64,000 bases of DNA from Microbacterium sp. Clip185 (GTDB lineage: Bacteria > Actinomycetota > Actinomycetes > Actinomycetales > Microbacteriaceae). This document shows, piece by piece, positions 16,146 to 25,296 of the stretch (position 1 is its first letter; every line of letters starts with the position of its first letter). The notes below the pieces were generated by a model. It had not been told where the DNA came from. It was given only the letters and a program-made list of their open reading frames with translations, and did no database searches. The stretch covers positions 2,542,001 through 2,606,000 of the forward strand of contig NZ_CP117996.1 in assembly GCF_028743715.1 (NCBI RefSeq), given 5' to 3'. The position numbers and the translations under genes were made by a program.

Positions 16146-17990
16146 TCAGGCGAGTCGCAGCCCGTGACGCACCGGGAACAGCGGATCCCCGGTATCCGAC
16201 GGTACATCCTCCCTCGACGCGCGCACGGCGACCATCGAGCGCGGCAGCTCGACGGGCAACCGTCCCTCGGGCCGGACCCGACCGGTCAGCGCGTCGATCA
16301 CCGCGCGAGGTGAGCTGCCGTAGTCGACGACGATCGCCGCCGCATCCGCCACGAGCGGGGTGAGGATCGCGGGGCGGTCGATCGTGACCACCAGCACCAG
16401 CGGACACTGCCGCCCGATCTGCTGAAGCCGGTACACGAGCCCTGGTGGGAAGTCCAGCGAACCCTGATGGAACCACGCCTCCAGGAAGAGGTCGTCGCGC
16501 GCATCGAAGGGCGCCTTGACCCGCACGATGGCAAGATCAGCGGATGCGGGGTCCGCGACGGTCGGTCCGAGCTCGGCGACGTCCGCGTCGGCGAACCCCT
16601 CCACGTACAGCGCCCCCACCGGCGTCAACGGAAGGGTCGGCCCGTCGGCGCCCTCGCGGTTGAGCAGCACCGTCGCCGAGCGCGCCTGCGCCCGCTCGCC
16701 CGCGGCACGGAACTCGGCATTGCCCACGATCCGCTCCGCCGCATCCACGTCGACGTAGGGGTCGTCGAACAGGCCCAGGGCGAACTTGACCCGGAGCAGG
16801 CGCCGTGCCGACTCGTCGATGCGTTGTTCGCTGACGCGGCCCGAGTGCACGAGCTCCAGCAGCAGCTCGACGCACTCCTCGCCGCCGAACTGGTCGGCGC
16901 CCGCATCCAGGATCTTCGCCATGCGCTCGATCGGGGTGAGCGTCTCGACGCCCCACGCCCGAGCGGGCAGCACCTGGTCGCCGACGTGGTTGTCGTTGAC
17001 GAGCTCCCAGTCGGTCACGACGACGCCGTCGTAGCCGAGCTCGCCACGCAGCAGGTCGGTCACGATCTGCCGGTTGTAGCCGAACCCGACCTCCTCGATC
17101 GGCTCGCCGCCGCGCTCGAGACCCACCGGCATCCCGTAGTACGGCATCATCCCCGCCGTGCCGCGGCGGATCGCCTCGCGGAACGGCTCGAGGTGGTACT
17201 CGAACATGCCGCCCGGGTAGACCTGCTCGCGGCCGTACGGGAAGTGGGCGTCCTCGCCGTCCTTCTGCGGGCCGCCTCCCGGGAAGTGCTTCGTCGTGCA
17301 CGCAACGCTGTCGGGCCCCAGCCGGTCGCCCTGGAAGCCCTGCAGGTAGGCGGCCGTGAACTCAGCGACGCGCTGCGCGTCCTGGCCCAGCGTCTGAGCC
17401 TGACGCCCCCACCGCGGTTCCGTCGCGAGGTCGATCTGCGGATGCAGCGCGGCGCGGATGCCGACGGCAACGTACTCCTGGCGGGCGATGTCGGCGAAGG
17501 CGCGCACGGTCTCGACGTCGTCGATGGCAGCGAGGCCCAGCCCCTCCGGCCACTGCGAGAACGGGCCGGCCGAGAAGGCCACCCCCGTGTTCTCGACGAA
17601 CGCGTGGCGAGGGTCGGTGCTGATGGTCACGGGGATGCCGTGCGGTGTCTTCTCCGCCAGCGCCTGGAGCGCGTTGTTCCACGTGGCCGCCTGCCGTGCG
17701 GTGCGGATGGCGTGCACGTTGAAGTGATTCATGTGCTTCTCGCGCACGACGGTGGTGGTCGGCGACTTCGAGATGCGCCCCGGGTGTTCGAGGAGCTCGC
17801 CGTCCTCGCCGACCTCGATGACCGTCTGGAACATGAGCCCGCACTTCTCCGCAAGACTCAGCCGCCCGAGGAGGTCCTCGGTGCGCTCCTCGGGTGACAG
17901 GCGCGGATCCTCGTACGGATCCATCACGCCGTTGCCGTTCAGATCGCGGTAGCGGGTGCCGTCGGGGGCGGTCGAGAAGGTCGCGGACAT
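16146..17990 (-). CDS. Glycoside hydrolase family 3 beta-glucosidase, intracellular
   Basis: A 614-residue GH3 enzyme without signal peptide, so it should cleave imported oligosaccharides in the cytosol to glucose. It has KHFPGGGPQKDGEDAHFPY (the conserved KHF motif) and GVVVTDWELV, whose Asp is the expected nucleophile. A Ca-binding-like DLNGNGVMDPYED segment near residue 15 is common in this GH3 group. The ATG at 17990 is preceded by AGAAAGG at good spacing; an alternative GTG at 18026 would overlap the upstream permease stop. The neighbouring secreted glycoamylase-like gene raises the possibility of action on beta-1,2-linked glucose, but linkage cannot be read from sequence. Confidence 0.85.
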   Translation of the reverse strand: MSATFSTAPDGTRYRDLNGNGVMDPYEDPRLSPEERTEDLLGRLSLAEKCGLMFQTVIEVGEDGELLEHPGRISKSPTTTVVREKHMNHFNVHAIRTARQAATWNNALQALAEKTPHGIPVTISTDPRHAFVENTGVAFSAGPFSQWPEGLGLAAIDDVETVRAFADIARQEYVAVGIRAALHPQIDLATEPRWGRQAQTLGQDAQRVAEFTAAYLQGFQGDRLGPDSVACTTKHFPGGGPQKDGEDAHFPYGREQVYPGGMFEYHLEPFREAIRRGTAGMMPYYGMPVGLERGGEPIEEVGFGYNRQIVTDLLRGELGYDGVVVTDWELVNDNHVGDQVLPARAWGVETLTPIERMAKILDAGADQFGGEECVELLLELVHSGRVSEQRIDESARRLLRVKFALGLFDDPYVDVDAAERIVGNAEFRAAGERAQARSATVLLNREGADGPTLPLTPVGALYVEGFADADVAELGPTVADPASADLAIVRVKAPFDARDDLFLEAWFHQGSLDFPPGLVYRLQQIGRQCPLVLVVTIDRPAILTPLVADAAAIVVDYGSSPRAVIDALTGRVRPEGRLPVELPRSMVAVRASREDVPSDTGDPLFPVRHGLRLA

Positions 17991-18022
17991 GGGGGCCTTT
18001 CTGGGGTGCGTCTCGACGGTGC

Positions 18023-18877
18023 TCACTTGAGTCCCGTCGTCGCGACGCCCTGGATGAAGTAGCGCTGCAGGAACACGAACAGGAGGATGATCGGGGCGAT
18101 CACCAGCACGGAGCCTGCGAGCAGGAGTCCGTAGTCGGTCGCGTTCTGCCCCGTCGCGTAGAGCGAGATGGCGACGGGAAGGGTGTACATGTCCTCGCTC
18201 TGGGCCGCCACGAGCGGCCACAGGAAGTTGTTCCAGGATGCGAGGAAGGTGAGGATGCCGAGCGTCGCCAGCGGCGGCCCGCACAGCGGCATCACCACGC
18301 GGGCGAAGATGCGCAGCTCTCCCGCGCCGTCGATGCGCGCCGCCTCGAGCAGTTCGTCGGGGATGCCCAGCATGAACTGCCGCATGAGGAACACGCCCAG
18401 CGGTGTCGTGACGAACGGCAGGATCAGCGCGGCGTAACTGCTGGTGAGCCCGAACGAGGACACCATCACGAACAGCGGCACGAAGGTGACGATGCCCGGC
18501 ACCATGAGGGTGATGAGCACGACGGCGAACAGCAGCTTCTTGCCCGGGAAGTCCATCTTCGCCAGCGCGTAGCCGACCATCGAGCAGAACACGAGGTTGC
18601 CGAGCACGGTCAGCAGCGCGACCACGACGCTGTTCGTGAAGAACCTGCCGATGTCGAGGGGGCCGAACCACTGGGCGAAGTTCTCCCAGGTGATCTGCTG
18701 CGGCAGCCAGGTCGGCGGCCGCTGCAGGATCTCGCTCTGCGTCTTGACCGAGCCCAGCAGCATCCACACGAACGGGAGCACCCAGACGATCAGGCCCGCG
18801 ATCAGCACGGTGTAGGTGAGTGCACGCCCGGTGAGCGCACGGCGGGCGCGGCGGGAGGCCATCGTCGTCGAAGTCAT
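18023..18877 (-). CDS. Sugar ABC transporter permease, MalG type
   Basis: A 284-residue inner-membrane permease with six predicted segments and the EAA loop EAARIDGAGELRIF that contacts the ATPase. It forms the channel with the MalF-type permease encoded 11 bases upstream. No ATP-binding gene lies in the operon, so a shared MsiK-like ATPase elsewhere is probably used, as in other actinobacteria. The ATG at 18877 has AAGGAGGAG directly upstream. Confidence 0.9.
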   Translation of the reverse strand: MTSTTMASRRARRALTGRALTYTVLIAGLIVWVLPFVWMLLGSVKTQSEILQRPPTWLPQQITWENFAQWFGPLDIGRFFTNSVVVALLTVLGNLVFCSMVGYALAKMDFPGKKLLFAVVLITLMVPGIVTFVPLFVMVSSFGLTSSYAALILPFVTTPLGVFLMRQFMLGIPDELLEAARIDGAGELRIFARVVMPLCGPPLATLGILTFLASWNNFLWPLVAAQSEDMYTLPVAISLYATGQNATDYGLLLAGSVLVIAPIILLFVFLQRYFIQGVATTGLK

Positions 18878-18888
18878 GATCTCCTCCT

Positions 18889-19839
18889 TCAGTCCTTCGA
18901 GCGCAGCAGCCGGAACTGCACGAGGCTCACGAGCGCGATCGCGAGGAACAGGATGTAGCTCGCAGCGGATGCGGTGCCGTACTCGCCGAAGCCGAACTGC
19001 TTGAACGTGTAGTAGGCGACCGAGAGGGTGGAATCGAGCGGTCCGCCCTGCGTCATCACGAAGGCCTCCTCGAAGAACTGCAGGAAGCCGACCGAGATGA
19101 GAACGGCGCCCAGCAGCAACGTCGGACGCAGCAGCGGCAGGGTGATCGCGGTGAGGCGGCGCCAGGCGGAAGCCCCGTCCATGACGGCCGCCTCCTTGAC
19201 GTCGGTCGGGATGGCCTGGAGCCCCGCGAGGAAGATCACCATGAGCGTTCCGACATTGCGCCAGACGGCCATCGCGATGAGCGAGGGCAGGGCCCAGGTG
19301 GTGTCGTTGAGCCAATCGGGGCCCTGGATCCCGACGACGGCGAGCGCCGCGTTCAGCAGCCCCTCGGGTTGCAGGATGTAGCGCCACACGACAGAGACGG
19401 CGACGATGCTCGTGACCACGGGCGCGTAGAAGCCGACCCGGAGGAAGGCGACGATCCGCCCGCCGCCCGAGTTCAGTGCCAGAGCCAGCGCGAGTGCCAC
19501 CGCCATCGTGACCGGGATGCCGATCACGACGAAGGTCGCGGTGACTCCCGCCGACTTGAGGAAGGTGGGATCTCCCAGCACTGCCAGGTACTGCTCGAGA
19601 CCGACGAAGTTCACCGCGAAGGGCGAGCGGATGTCCTGCGCGCGGAAGTCGGTGAACGACATCGCGAACGAGCCGACGATCGGCACCACCATGAAGGCGG
19701 CGAAGACGAGAACGAAGGGGAGCGCGAAGCCCCACGCGATCAGGCCCTGGCGCCGGCGGCGGCTCGAACGGCGGCCACCGCCGGCGCGACCGGAGGCGGC
19801 GACGGCCGCCCCGGTCGCGGCCAGTGATGTCTGCGTCAT
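18889..19839 (-). CDS. Sugar ABC transporter permease, MalF type
   Basis: A 316-residue permease with a basic N-terminus (RRSSRRRRQ), six membrane segments and the EAA loop EAAVMDGASAWRRLTAI. It pairs with the downstream MalG-type protein to import a glucoside. It begins 4 bases after the binding-protein stop, which indicates tight co-expression. Confidence 0.9.
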   Translation of the reverse strand: MTQTSLAATGAAVAASGRAGGGRRSSRRRRQGLIAWGFALPFVLVFAAFMVVPIVGSFAMSFTDFRAQDIRSPFAVNFVGLEQYLAVLGDPTFLKSAGVTATFVVIGIPVTMAVALALALALNSGGGRIVAFLRVGFYAPVVTSIVAVSVVWRYILQPEGLLNAALAVVGIQGPDWLNDTTWALPSLIAMAVWRNVGTLMVIFLAGLQAIPTDVKEAAVMDGASAWRRLTAITLPLLRPTLLLGAVLISVGFLQFFEEAFVMTQGGPLDSTLSVAYYTFKQFGFGEYGTASAASYILFLAIALVSLVQFRLLRSKD

Positions 19840-19843
19840 GGGA

Positions 19844-21106
19844 TCAGTCCAGCCCCACGGCGTCGGCCTTGCTCTGAAGCTCCTTCATCGCGTCGGCGGG
19901 GGTCATGGTTCCCAGACGCACCTTCTCGAGCACCGCGTCGCCTGCCGCGGCCACCTTGACCCACGTCGTCGTCGCCGGGACGGACTTCGCGGTCTCGAGC
20001 TGCGTGCCGAAGGCTGCGAGCGTCGGCTGCGAGGCCAGCGCATCATCCTTCCATGCTTCCTGGACGGCGGGCAGGTCACCGGTCTGGTCGTACCAGCGGG
20101 CCTGCGTCTCGGGCTCGGTCAGCCACTTCGCGAGCTTCCAGGCGGAGCTGGCGTTGTCGGAGCCGTCGAAGACGACGAGGTTCGACCCGCCGCTGAACGA
20201 GGTGGAGGACTCCTTCGTCGGAAGCACCGCCGTCGTGAACTTCGACGAGAAGTCTGCGCCGCCGAGCTTCTCGAGCGAGCCGATCATGAAGGGGCCGTCG
20301 ATCAGCATCGGCGTGCGACCGGCCACGAAGTCGGCCTCCTGTGCGCCGGAGGAACGATCGGCCGACGGATTGGCGAGACCGTCCGTGAAGAAGCTCTGGT
20401 AGTACTCGTACGCCTCGACCATCTCGGGGGTGTCGAGCGTCCACTTCGAGCCGTCTTCGAGCGAGGCCCCGTTGGACCAGGGCATCCAGAGCGTGCCCTG
20501 GAAGGAATCGTTGCCTGCGGGCAGGCGGATGCCGTACTCCGCTCCCGCCTTGGACTTCATGTCCGCGGCCATCTGGCTGAGCTCGTCCCACGTGGTGGGC
20601 GCGCTCGTCCACCCTGCCTGCTCGGCCATGTCGGTGCGGTAGTAGAGCACGCGCGTGTCGACGTACCACGGCACACCCGCGGCACGATCGCCCACCTTGG
20701 TGGATTCGACGGCGCCATCGAAGGCGCCGGAGGTGTCGAGATCGGTGGGCACGGTCTGGAACGCGTCCGCGAAGTCGGCCATCCAGGTCGAGCCCATCAT
20801 GGCGATATCGGGGGTGTTGCCGCTCGCGATCGCGGTCTGGAACTTGCTGTACGCGGAGTCCCACGGGATCGCCGTGACGTCGACCTCGACGCCGGGGTTG
20901 GCCTCTTCGAACGTCTTGACGAAGTCGGGAAGAGCCTCCCCTTCGGTGCCCATCGCCCACATCGTGATCTTGCCCGTCGCGGGCTCGCTCCCGATGGTCG
21001 TCGCTTCCTGGGCCGCCGTTCCTGCATCATCCGCTCGTCCGCATCCCGCCAGGCTGAGGGCGGCGACGGCGAGCAGCGCGACGGCGCCGAGCCGAACATG
21101 TTTCAT
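19844..21106 (-). CDS. Sugar ABC transporter substrate-binding lipoprotein
   Basis: A 420-residue extracellular solute-binding protein family 1 member. The signal ends in lipobox LAGC with Cys22; the mature part has the family pattern GKITMWAMG... and EANPGVEVDVTAIPW. It captures an oligosaccharide outside the cell and delivers it to the two permeases. The ATG at 21106 is preceded by AAGGAGGAACC, an excellent ribosome site, which rejects the upstream start in the same frame. It is the first gene of the LacI-controlled operon. Confidence 0.9.
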   Translation of the reverse strand: MKHVRLGAVALLAVAALSLAGCGRADDAGTAAQEATTIGSEPATGKITMWAMGTEGEALPDFVKTFEEANPGVEVDVTAIPWDSAYSKFQTAIASGNTPDIAMMGSTWMADFADAFQTVPTDLDTSGAFDGAVESTKVGDRAAGVPWYVDTRVLYYRTDMAEQAGWTSAPTTWDELSQMAADMKSKAGAEYGIRLPAGNDSFQGTLWMPWSNGASLEDGSKWTLDTPEMVEAYEYYQSFFTDGLANPSADRSSGAQEADFVAGRTPMLIDGPFMIGSLEKLGGADFSSKFTTAVLPTKESSTSFSGGSNLVVFDGSDNASSAWKLAKWLTEPETQARWYDQTGDLPAVQEAWKDDALASQPTLAAFGTQLETAKSVPATTTWVKVAAAGDAVLEKVRLGTMTPADAMKELQSKADAVGLD

Positions 21107-21147
21107 GGTTCCTCCTTGAACGAGACACACCTGATGGCGTCGTGACT

Positions 21148-21176
21148 ACGGTACTTAAGCGCTTAAGCGAGTGCAA
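21148..21176 (-). promoter_or_regulatory. LacI-controlled promoter with operator in the spacer
   Basis: On the minus strand TTGCAC (21171-21176) and TACCGT (21148-21153) are 17 bp apart. The spacer contains the perfect 14-bp palindrome CTTAAGCGCTTAAG (21154-21167), with the central CG typical of LacI operators. A repressor there would block RNA polymerase. The binding-protein start lies 42 bases downstream of the -10 box. Confidence 0.8.
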
Positions 21177-21206
21177 CCCCCATCGCGGGGCCTGTGGACG
21201 GCGAGC

Positions 21207-21854
21207 TCAGAGGGGGCGGAGATAGCCGCGGACGAACTCGTCGAAGAGGACGACCATGTCGACCTCCTCATCCAGCAGGAACTGCTGCTGGAGCCCGTCC
21301 ATCACGGCGCTGATGAGCCGGCCAGCGCGGGCGGGGTCGACGTCTGCTCGGATTTCGCCCGCAGCCTGCCCCGCTGCGATGATGCGCCCGGCGGATGCGG
21401 CCGAGTCGCGATAGCGCTCGACGAACTCACCATGTGCGGGATGGGCGGGATCGATCGCGTCCGCGGCGACCGTCGTGTAGAGCGCGGAAAGGCCGCGCGG
21501 CGCGCTCTGGTTGTAGGCGACCACATCCGCGCTCTGTTCGATGAGTCTGTGCTCCGCGGGGTCTCCGACCGCCTCTCTGATGCGCTCATCGCGCTGGCGG
21601 AGCACCTCGACGAAGAGCTCCTCCTTGCTCGAGAAGTGGTGCAGCAGTCCCGCCGGCGTCATCCCCACGCCCCGGGCGATCGCCCGCAGCGATCCCGCGT
21701 CGAAGCCGCTGCGGGCGAACACGACCAAGGCCTCCTCGACGATCTGCTGGCGCCGCGCCTGCCCCTTCGCATAACTGCCGCGCTTGCCGCGGGCCCGGGA
21801 GGAGACGGCGTCCTGCGCCGCCGCCTCCCCGGTCACCCCATCAGGTGCGCTCAC
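21207..21854 (-). CDS. TetR-family regulator
   Basis: A 215-residue TetR repressor with an N-terminal helix-turn-helix (FDAGSLRAIARGVGMTPAGLL, about residues 50-70, then HHFSSKEELF) and a ligand-binding helical C-terminus. The start is a GTG. It follows the glycoamylase-like gene by 13 bases on the same strand and probably controls that gene or senses a glucan-derived signal. Together with the LacI protein this locus has two local regulators. Confidence 0.85.
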   Translation of the reverse strand: MSAPDGVTGEAAAQDAVSSRARGKRGSYAKGQARRQQIVEEALVVFARSGFDAGSLRAIARGVGMTPAGLLHHFSSKEELFVEVLRQRDERIREAVGDPAEHRLIEQSADVVAYNQSAPRGLSALYTTVAADAIDPAHPAHGEFVERYRDSAASAGRIIAAGQAAGEIRADVDPARAGRLISAVMDGLQQQFLLDEEVDMVVLFDEFVRGYLRPL

Positions 21855-21867
21855 CGCATCCCTCTCG

Positions 21868-23442
21868 TCATCGATCGCGCGATTCGCCCCAGCTCGAGCC
21901 GAAGACCTGCGCCTGCATCGCGGGGCGGAGCGTGCGCTCCATGTCGCGATCCACGACGTAGTCCTTGAGGCTATCGCCGGTCAGCTCGTTGCCGATCGCG
22001 GCCATGATCATCGACTGGTCCAAGGACAGGTAGCGCTCAGCGATCGTGCCGCTGTGCACCGCGACCGCATCGTAGAAGCCGCCGGGACCGTACGCGCCGA
22101 GGTCGTTCTCGATGCGCGAGAGGTTCTCCAGGGCCCCCTCGCGGTCGTAGGGCAGGGCGAGGAAGCTCGCGTGCGGGGTGACCACGCCGTCACCGAACTG
22201 CGGGTCGGGGTTGGTACCCACCGAGCAGCCGGGCCGGTCGATGTCGACGTCCGTCTTCTCCCGGTCGGAGGTGTACCCGTCCGAGCGCATCCCCGCGAGG
22301 TCGACGCCGTACTCGGCATAGCCGCCGAACGGATCGCTGGCGGGCGAGAAGCCCCAGTATCCGTAGCCGGCATCCTCTCCGTGGCGCTCCTGCACCGCCA
22401 CGGTGATCGGGTGGTTCAGCGCCCACGAGTTCTCTCCCCACTCGGCCTCGGGGATCAGCAGATCGGGCATGAGAGCCTCGAACATGCTGCCTCCCCAGCT
22501 GGGCACGAAGCTCATGCCGTCATAGGAATAGACACCCTCCCAGACGTCGACGCCGGAGTAGGTGCGCGTCGTGCCCGTGGGCAGCTGCTCCTGCCACGCC
22601 CAGTCGCAGCCCGGCGGCATCGTGCGATGCGTGCCGTACAGCGCCGTCGGCGGGATCTGCCCGTTCGCGATGCCCAGGTACGTCGCGATGCGACTCTCGC
22701 TCACGGTCGTGTCGTAGTGGTGACAGGTGTAGTACGCGGTCTCGCCCGAGCCGTTGTACATCGGCGCCGCCACGCTGCAGCCGGTGGGAGGCGCGTCCCA
22801 GAACCCGCCGCGGTTCGTGCCGGCGGGAAGGCCGGCCGCACCGGCCGGGTCGAAGAAGGCACCGAAGTCCATCGATCGGTACAGGGCGTCCGCCTGGCTG
22901 GCCAGACTCGGCTCGGCCTCGCGCACGATGCGCAGGGATGCGGCGAGCCAGCCGTTGTCGACCGTGGACAGGAAGGGCTCGACGGGATCGCCCGAGTCGG
23001 GCCAGGTCGTGAGCTTGGCGCCGGTCGCCGGGTCGTACCAGTTGTAGAACATGCCGCTGGCGTCGTTGCGCTCCAGCCGGCCGAGCGTGTCGAGGGTCGT
23101 CCGCATCCGATCGCGGGCCTCCCGCCGATCGATCAGCCCGATGTCGCGGGCGGTCACCGTCGACCACAGGTAACCGCCGATGTTCGTCGGCGAGGTGTAG
23201 GCACCGGCTGTCTGCAGCGCGCCGTCGATGTTGTCGGACGGCAGCCCGGTGTCAGGGTCCGTCATCGCGACCAGCGATGCCCAGGTGTCGGCGGCGTAGC
23301 GCTCCAACGTGCGGGTGTCGCCGTGGTCATGACCGTGGCCGTGGCCTGCGGTCACCGCATCCGCCAGCGCGGGCGTCGCGGTGGTGACCGCCAGCACCGC
23401 AGCGGATGCGGCGGCCAGTATGAAACGGGTCGTCTTTCTCAT
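21868..23442 (-). CDS. Secreted glycoamylase-like glucan hydrolase (candidate beta-1,2-glucanase, GH144-like)
   Basis: A 524-residue exported enzyme. Residues 1-30 are a signal peptide ending near ALADA, followed by a His-rich linker (GHGHGHDHGD). The rest matches the glycoamylase-like domain found in GH144 endo-beta-1,2-glucanases and in cyclic beta-1,2-glucan synthases: GGSMFEALMPDLLIPE, YWGFSPASDPFGGYAEYGV, VVTPHASFLALPYDREGALENL (quoted in parts) and GFYDAVAV. It should cut a glucan outside the cell, and the products could enter by the ABC system downstream. The ATG at 23442 has AGGAG seven bases upstream; an ATG 15 bases earlier lacks this. Beta-1,2 specificity is inferred. Confidence 0.7.
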   Translation of the reverse strand: MRKTTRFILAAASAAVLAVTTATPALADAVTAGHGHGHDHGDTRTLERYAADTWASLVAMTDPDTGLPSDNIDGALQTAGAYTSPTNIGGYLWSTVTARDIGLIDRREARDRMRTTLDTLGRLERNDASGMFYNWYDPATGAKLTTWPDSGDPVEPFLSTVDNGWLAASLRIVREAEPSLASQADALYRSMDFGAFFDPAGAAGLPAGTNRGGFWDAPPTGCSVAAPMYNGSGETAYYTCHHYDTTVSESRIATYLGIANGQIPPTALYGTHRTMPPGCDWAWQEQLPTGTTRTYSGVDVWEGVYSYDGMSFVPSWGGSMFEALMPDLLIPEAEWGENSWALNHPITVAVQERHGEDAGYGYWGFSPASDPFGGYAEYGVDLAGMRSDGYTSDREKTDVDIDRPGCSVGTNPDPQFGDGVVTPHASFLALPYDREGALENLSRIENDLGAYGPGGFYDAVAVHSGTIAERYLSLDQSMIMAAIGNELTGDSLKDYVVDRDMERTLRPAMQAQVFGSSWGESRDR

Positions 23443-23559
23443 CGTCGCTCTCCTCATCGAAAGCGGCTCCGGGGGGGGAACCGTGTCCCAAAACCCTTAC
23501 ACGTGATCGGTTTTCATTCAAGGCACCCTGCACGAACGCGTGGCACGCCTGCGCCGAAC

Positions 23560-23617
23560 GCGCACCCGTTCGCCGAGCGAGCACCCCATTGCATGCTCGC
23601 TCGGCAAACGGGTGCTC
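23560..23617. repeat. 58-bp dispersed palindrome, copy B
   Basis: The same element as 14870-14927 and 46065-46122, with arms reading GCGCACCCGTTCGCCGAGCG on the left. Its right edge forms the TGA stop of the RpiR gene (23616-23618 read on the minus strand). Confidence 0.85.
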
Positions 23618-24473
23618 ACTCGGCGGGGTCGGCGAGGTTCTCGGAGAGGATCTCCAGCACCTGAGCACGGATGCGGGGCGACCGCTCCCCCAGCTCGGCG
23701 GCGACGGCATCCACGAGCACCTCGCCGAACACGGCGTGCACCGCCCGTGAGGTGTGCTCGAGCTCGTCGCGGAAGGTCGCACCAGCCGGCGCCAGGACGA
23801 GCGAGAGGTCGGCGATCTCGGTCAGCGTCGAGGCGACGAACGAGGTGATGAGCAGGACGCCCGCGCCGGCGGCATGGGCCGCTCGCGCGGCCCGTACGCT
23901 CGCCTCGTTGGCCCCCGAGCCGCTGATCACGAGGCACATGTCCTCGCCCGCGAGCTGACGCGCCGAGATCTGCTGCGCGATCGGGTCTGCGACGATCTCC
24001 GCGGGCCGCCCGACCGCGGTCAGCCTCATCGCGAGGTCGCTCGCGAGCGGTGACGACAAGCCGTTGGCGACGACCAGCACCCGCCGGGCGCGCGCGATGC
24101 GCGTCACCGCGGCGGAGACCGCATCCTCGGTCAGGAGCCCCGCCGAACCGGCGAGGGCCTGCGCCGCACGATCCATCGCCGTGCGCATGCGGCCGAGGAC
24201 GCCCACGCCGTGGTCGGTCGCCGCATCCGGCTGCGCACCGAGTTCCGCGGCGAGCGCGACCCGCAGCTGGGGATACCCGCGGTAGCCGAGGCGCTGACAC
24301 GCCCGCACGACCGAGGACCGCGCGACACCGGCCCGATCGGCGAGCTGCTGCGCCGTGAGCTCCACGACGATCTCGGGCTCCGACACGATCAGATCGGCGA
24401 TGCGCCGCTCGGTGGGCTGCAGGACGTTGCGCAGCGCCGCGATCCGCGCGGTCGTGGGAGCGTCAGCGGACAC
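23616..24473 (-). CDS. RpiR/MurR-family regulator with SIS domain
   Basis: A 285-residue regulator: an N-terminal helix-turn-helix of RpiR type (TAQQLADRAGVARSSVVRAC, about residues 39-58) and a C-terminal SIS sugar-phosphate-binding domain (VLVVANGLSSPLASDLAMRL, CLVISGSGANEASVRAAR). Members respond to phosphosugars. It ends the PhnCDEE-type operon; the GTG at 24473 has GGAGG six bases upstream and lies inside the end of the permease gene (11-bp overlap). A sugar-phosphate sensor with this transporter suggests the imported compound is, or becomes, a phosphorylated sugar or a phosphodiester. The stop lies in a dispersed palindrome. Confidence 0.85.
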   Translation of the reverse strand: MSADAPTTARIAALRNVLQPTERRIADLIVSEPEIVVELTAQQLADRAGVARSSVVRACQRLGYRGYPQLRVALAAELGAQPDAATDHGVGVLGRMRTAMDRAAQALAGSAGLLTEDAVSAAVTRIARARRVLVVANGLSSPLASDLAMRLTAVGRPAEIVADPIAQQISARQLAGEDMCLVISGSGANEASVRAARAAHAAGAGVLLITSFVASTLTEIADLSLVLAPAGATFRDELEHTSRAVHAVFGEVLVDAVAAELGERSPRIRAQVLEILSENLADPAE

Positions 24474-25296
24474 GCGCACCCTCCATGATCCTGCGGCGGA
24501 CCGCACCGCTGATCGCGTCGATGGTCATCGTCACCGCGATGACCACGATCAGCAGCATCCCCACCGTCGACCACTCACGGTACTGGGTGTAGGTGGTGAG
24601 CATGTCGCCGATTCCGCCCACGCCGATCAGGCCCAGCACGGCGGAGGATCGCACGTTGATCTCGAACCGGTAGAGCCAGAACGACAGGAACGCGGGCGTC
24701 GCCTGCGGCCACACGCCCCAGCGCAGCACCTGCGCGGTGTTGCCACCGGCCGCGCGCGCCGCCTCGATCGGCCCCTGCGGCACCGCCTCCACCGCCTCGT
24801 ATCCCCACTTGCCGAGCGTGCCGACGCCGTTGACGGCGAGAGCGAGAGCGCCCGTCAGCGGTGTGAGGCCGGTCATCGACAGGATGATGATCGCGAAGAT
24901 GATCTCCGGAACCGCACGGATGACGGAGAAGACCAGACGCAGCGTGGAGCGCAGCCATGCCGGGCCGAAACCACGGGAGGCCACGAGGCTCAGCGGGGTC
25001 GCGACGATGACGCCGAGCACGGTGCCGACCCAGGCCATCTCGACGCTGCGCCAGGTCTGCCAGAGCGCCTCGGGAAGCTTCGACCAGTCGGGGGCCGAGA
25101 ACATGAGCCAGATGTAGCGAACGATCGCGGCCGGAAGCTCCCCCAGCCGCGACCAGGTGATGTCGACCGACCAGAAAGCGGCGACCACGATCCCCGTCAC
25201 GGCGAGGCCGATGACGATTCCGAGGGGTCGACGCGGTCGCTCAGGCAGCGCGAACGCGGGCGCGGTGTGCGTCGGCGAGGGGTCGACCGCGGTCAT
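24463..25296 (-). CDS. phnE: Phosphonate-type ABC transporter permease (second PhnE)
   Basis: A 277-residue permease with about six membrane segments and the PhnE-type cytoplasmic loop GPIEAARAAGGNTAQVLRW. It resembles the neighbouring PhnE along its second half, so the pair probably forms a heterodimeric channel. The ATG at 25296 overlaps the previous stop (ATGA). Its last codons overlap the RpiR start. Confidence 0.9.
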   Translation of the reverse strand: MTAVDPSPTHTAPAFALPERPRRPLGIVIGLAVTGIVVAAFWSVDITWSRLGELPAAIVRYIWLMFSAPDWSKLPEALWQTWRSVEMAWVGTVLGVIVATPLSLVASRGFGPAWLRSTLRLVFSVIRAVPEIIFAIIILSMTGLTPLTGALALAVNGVGTLGKWGYEAVEAVPQGPIEAARAAGGNTAQVLRWGVWPQATPAFLSFWLYRFEINVRSSAVLGLIGVGGIGDMLTTYTQYREWSTVGMLLIVVIAVTMTIDAISGAVRRRIMEGARVR

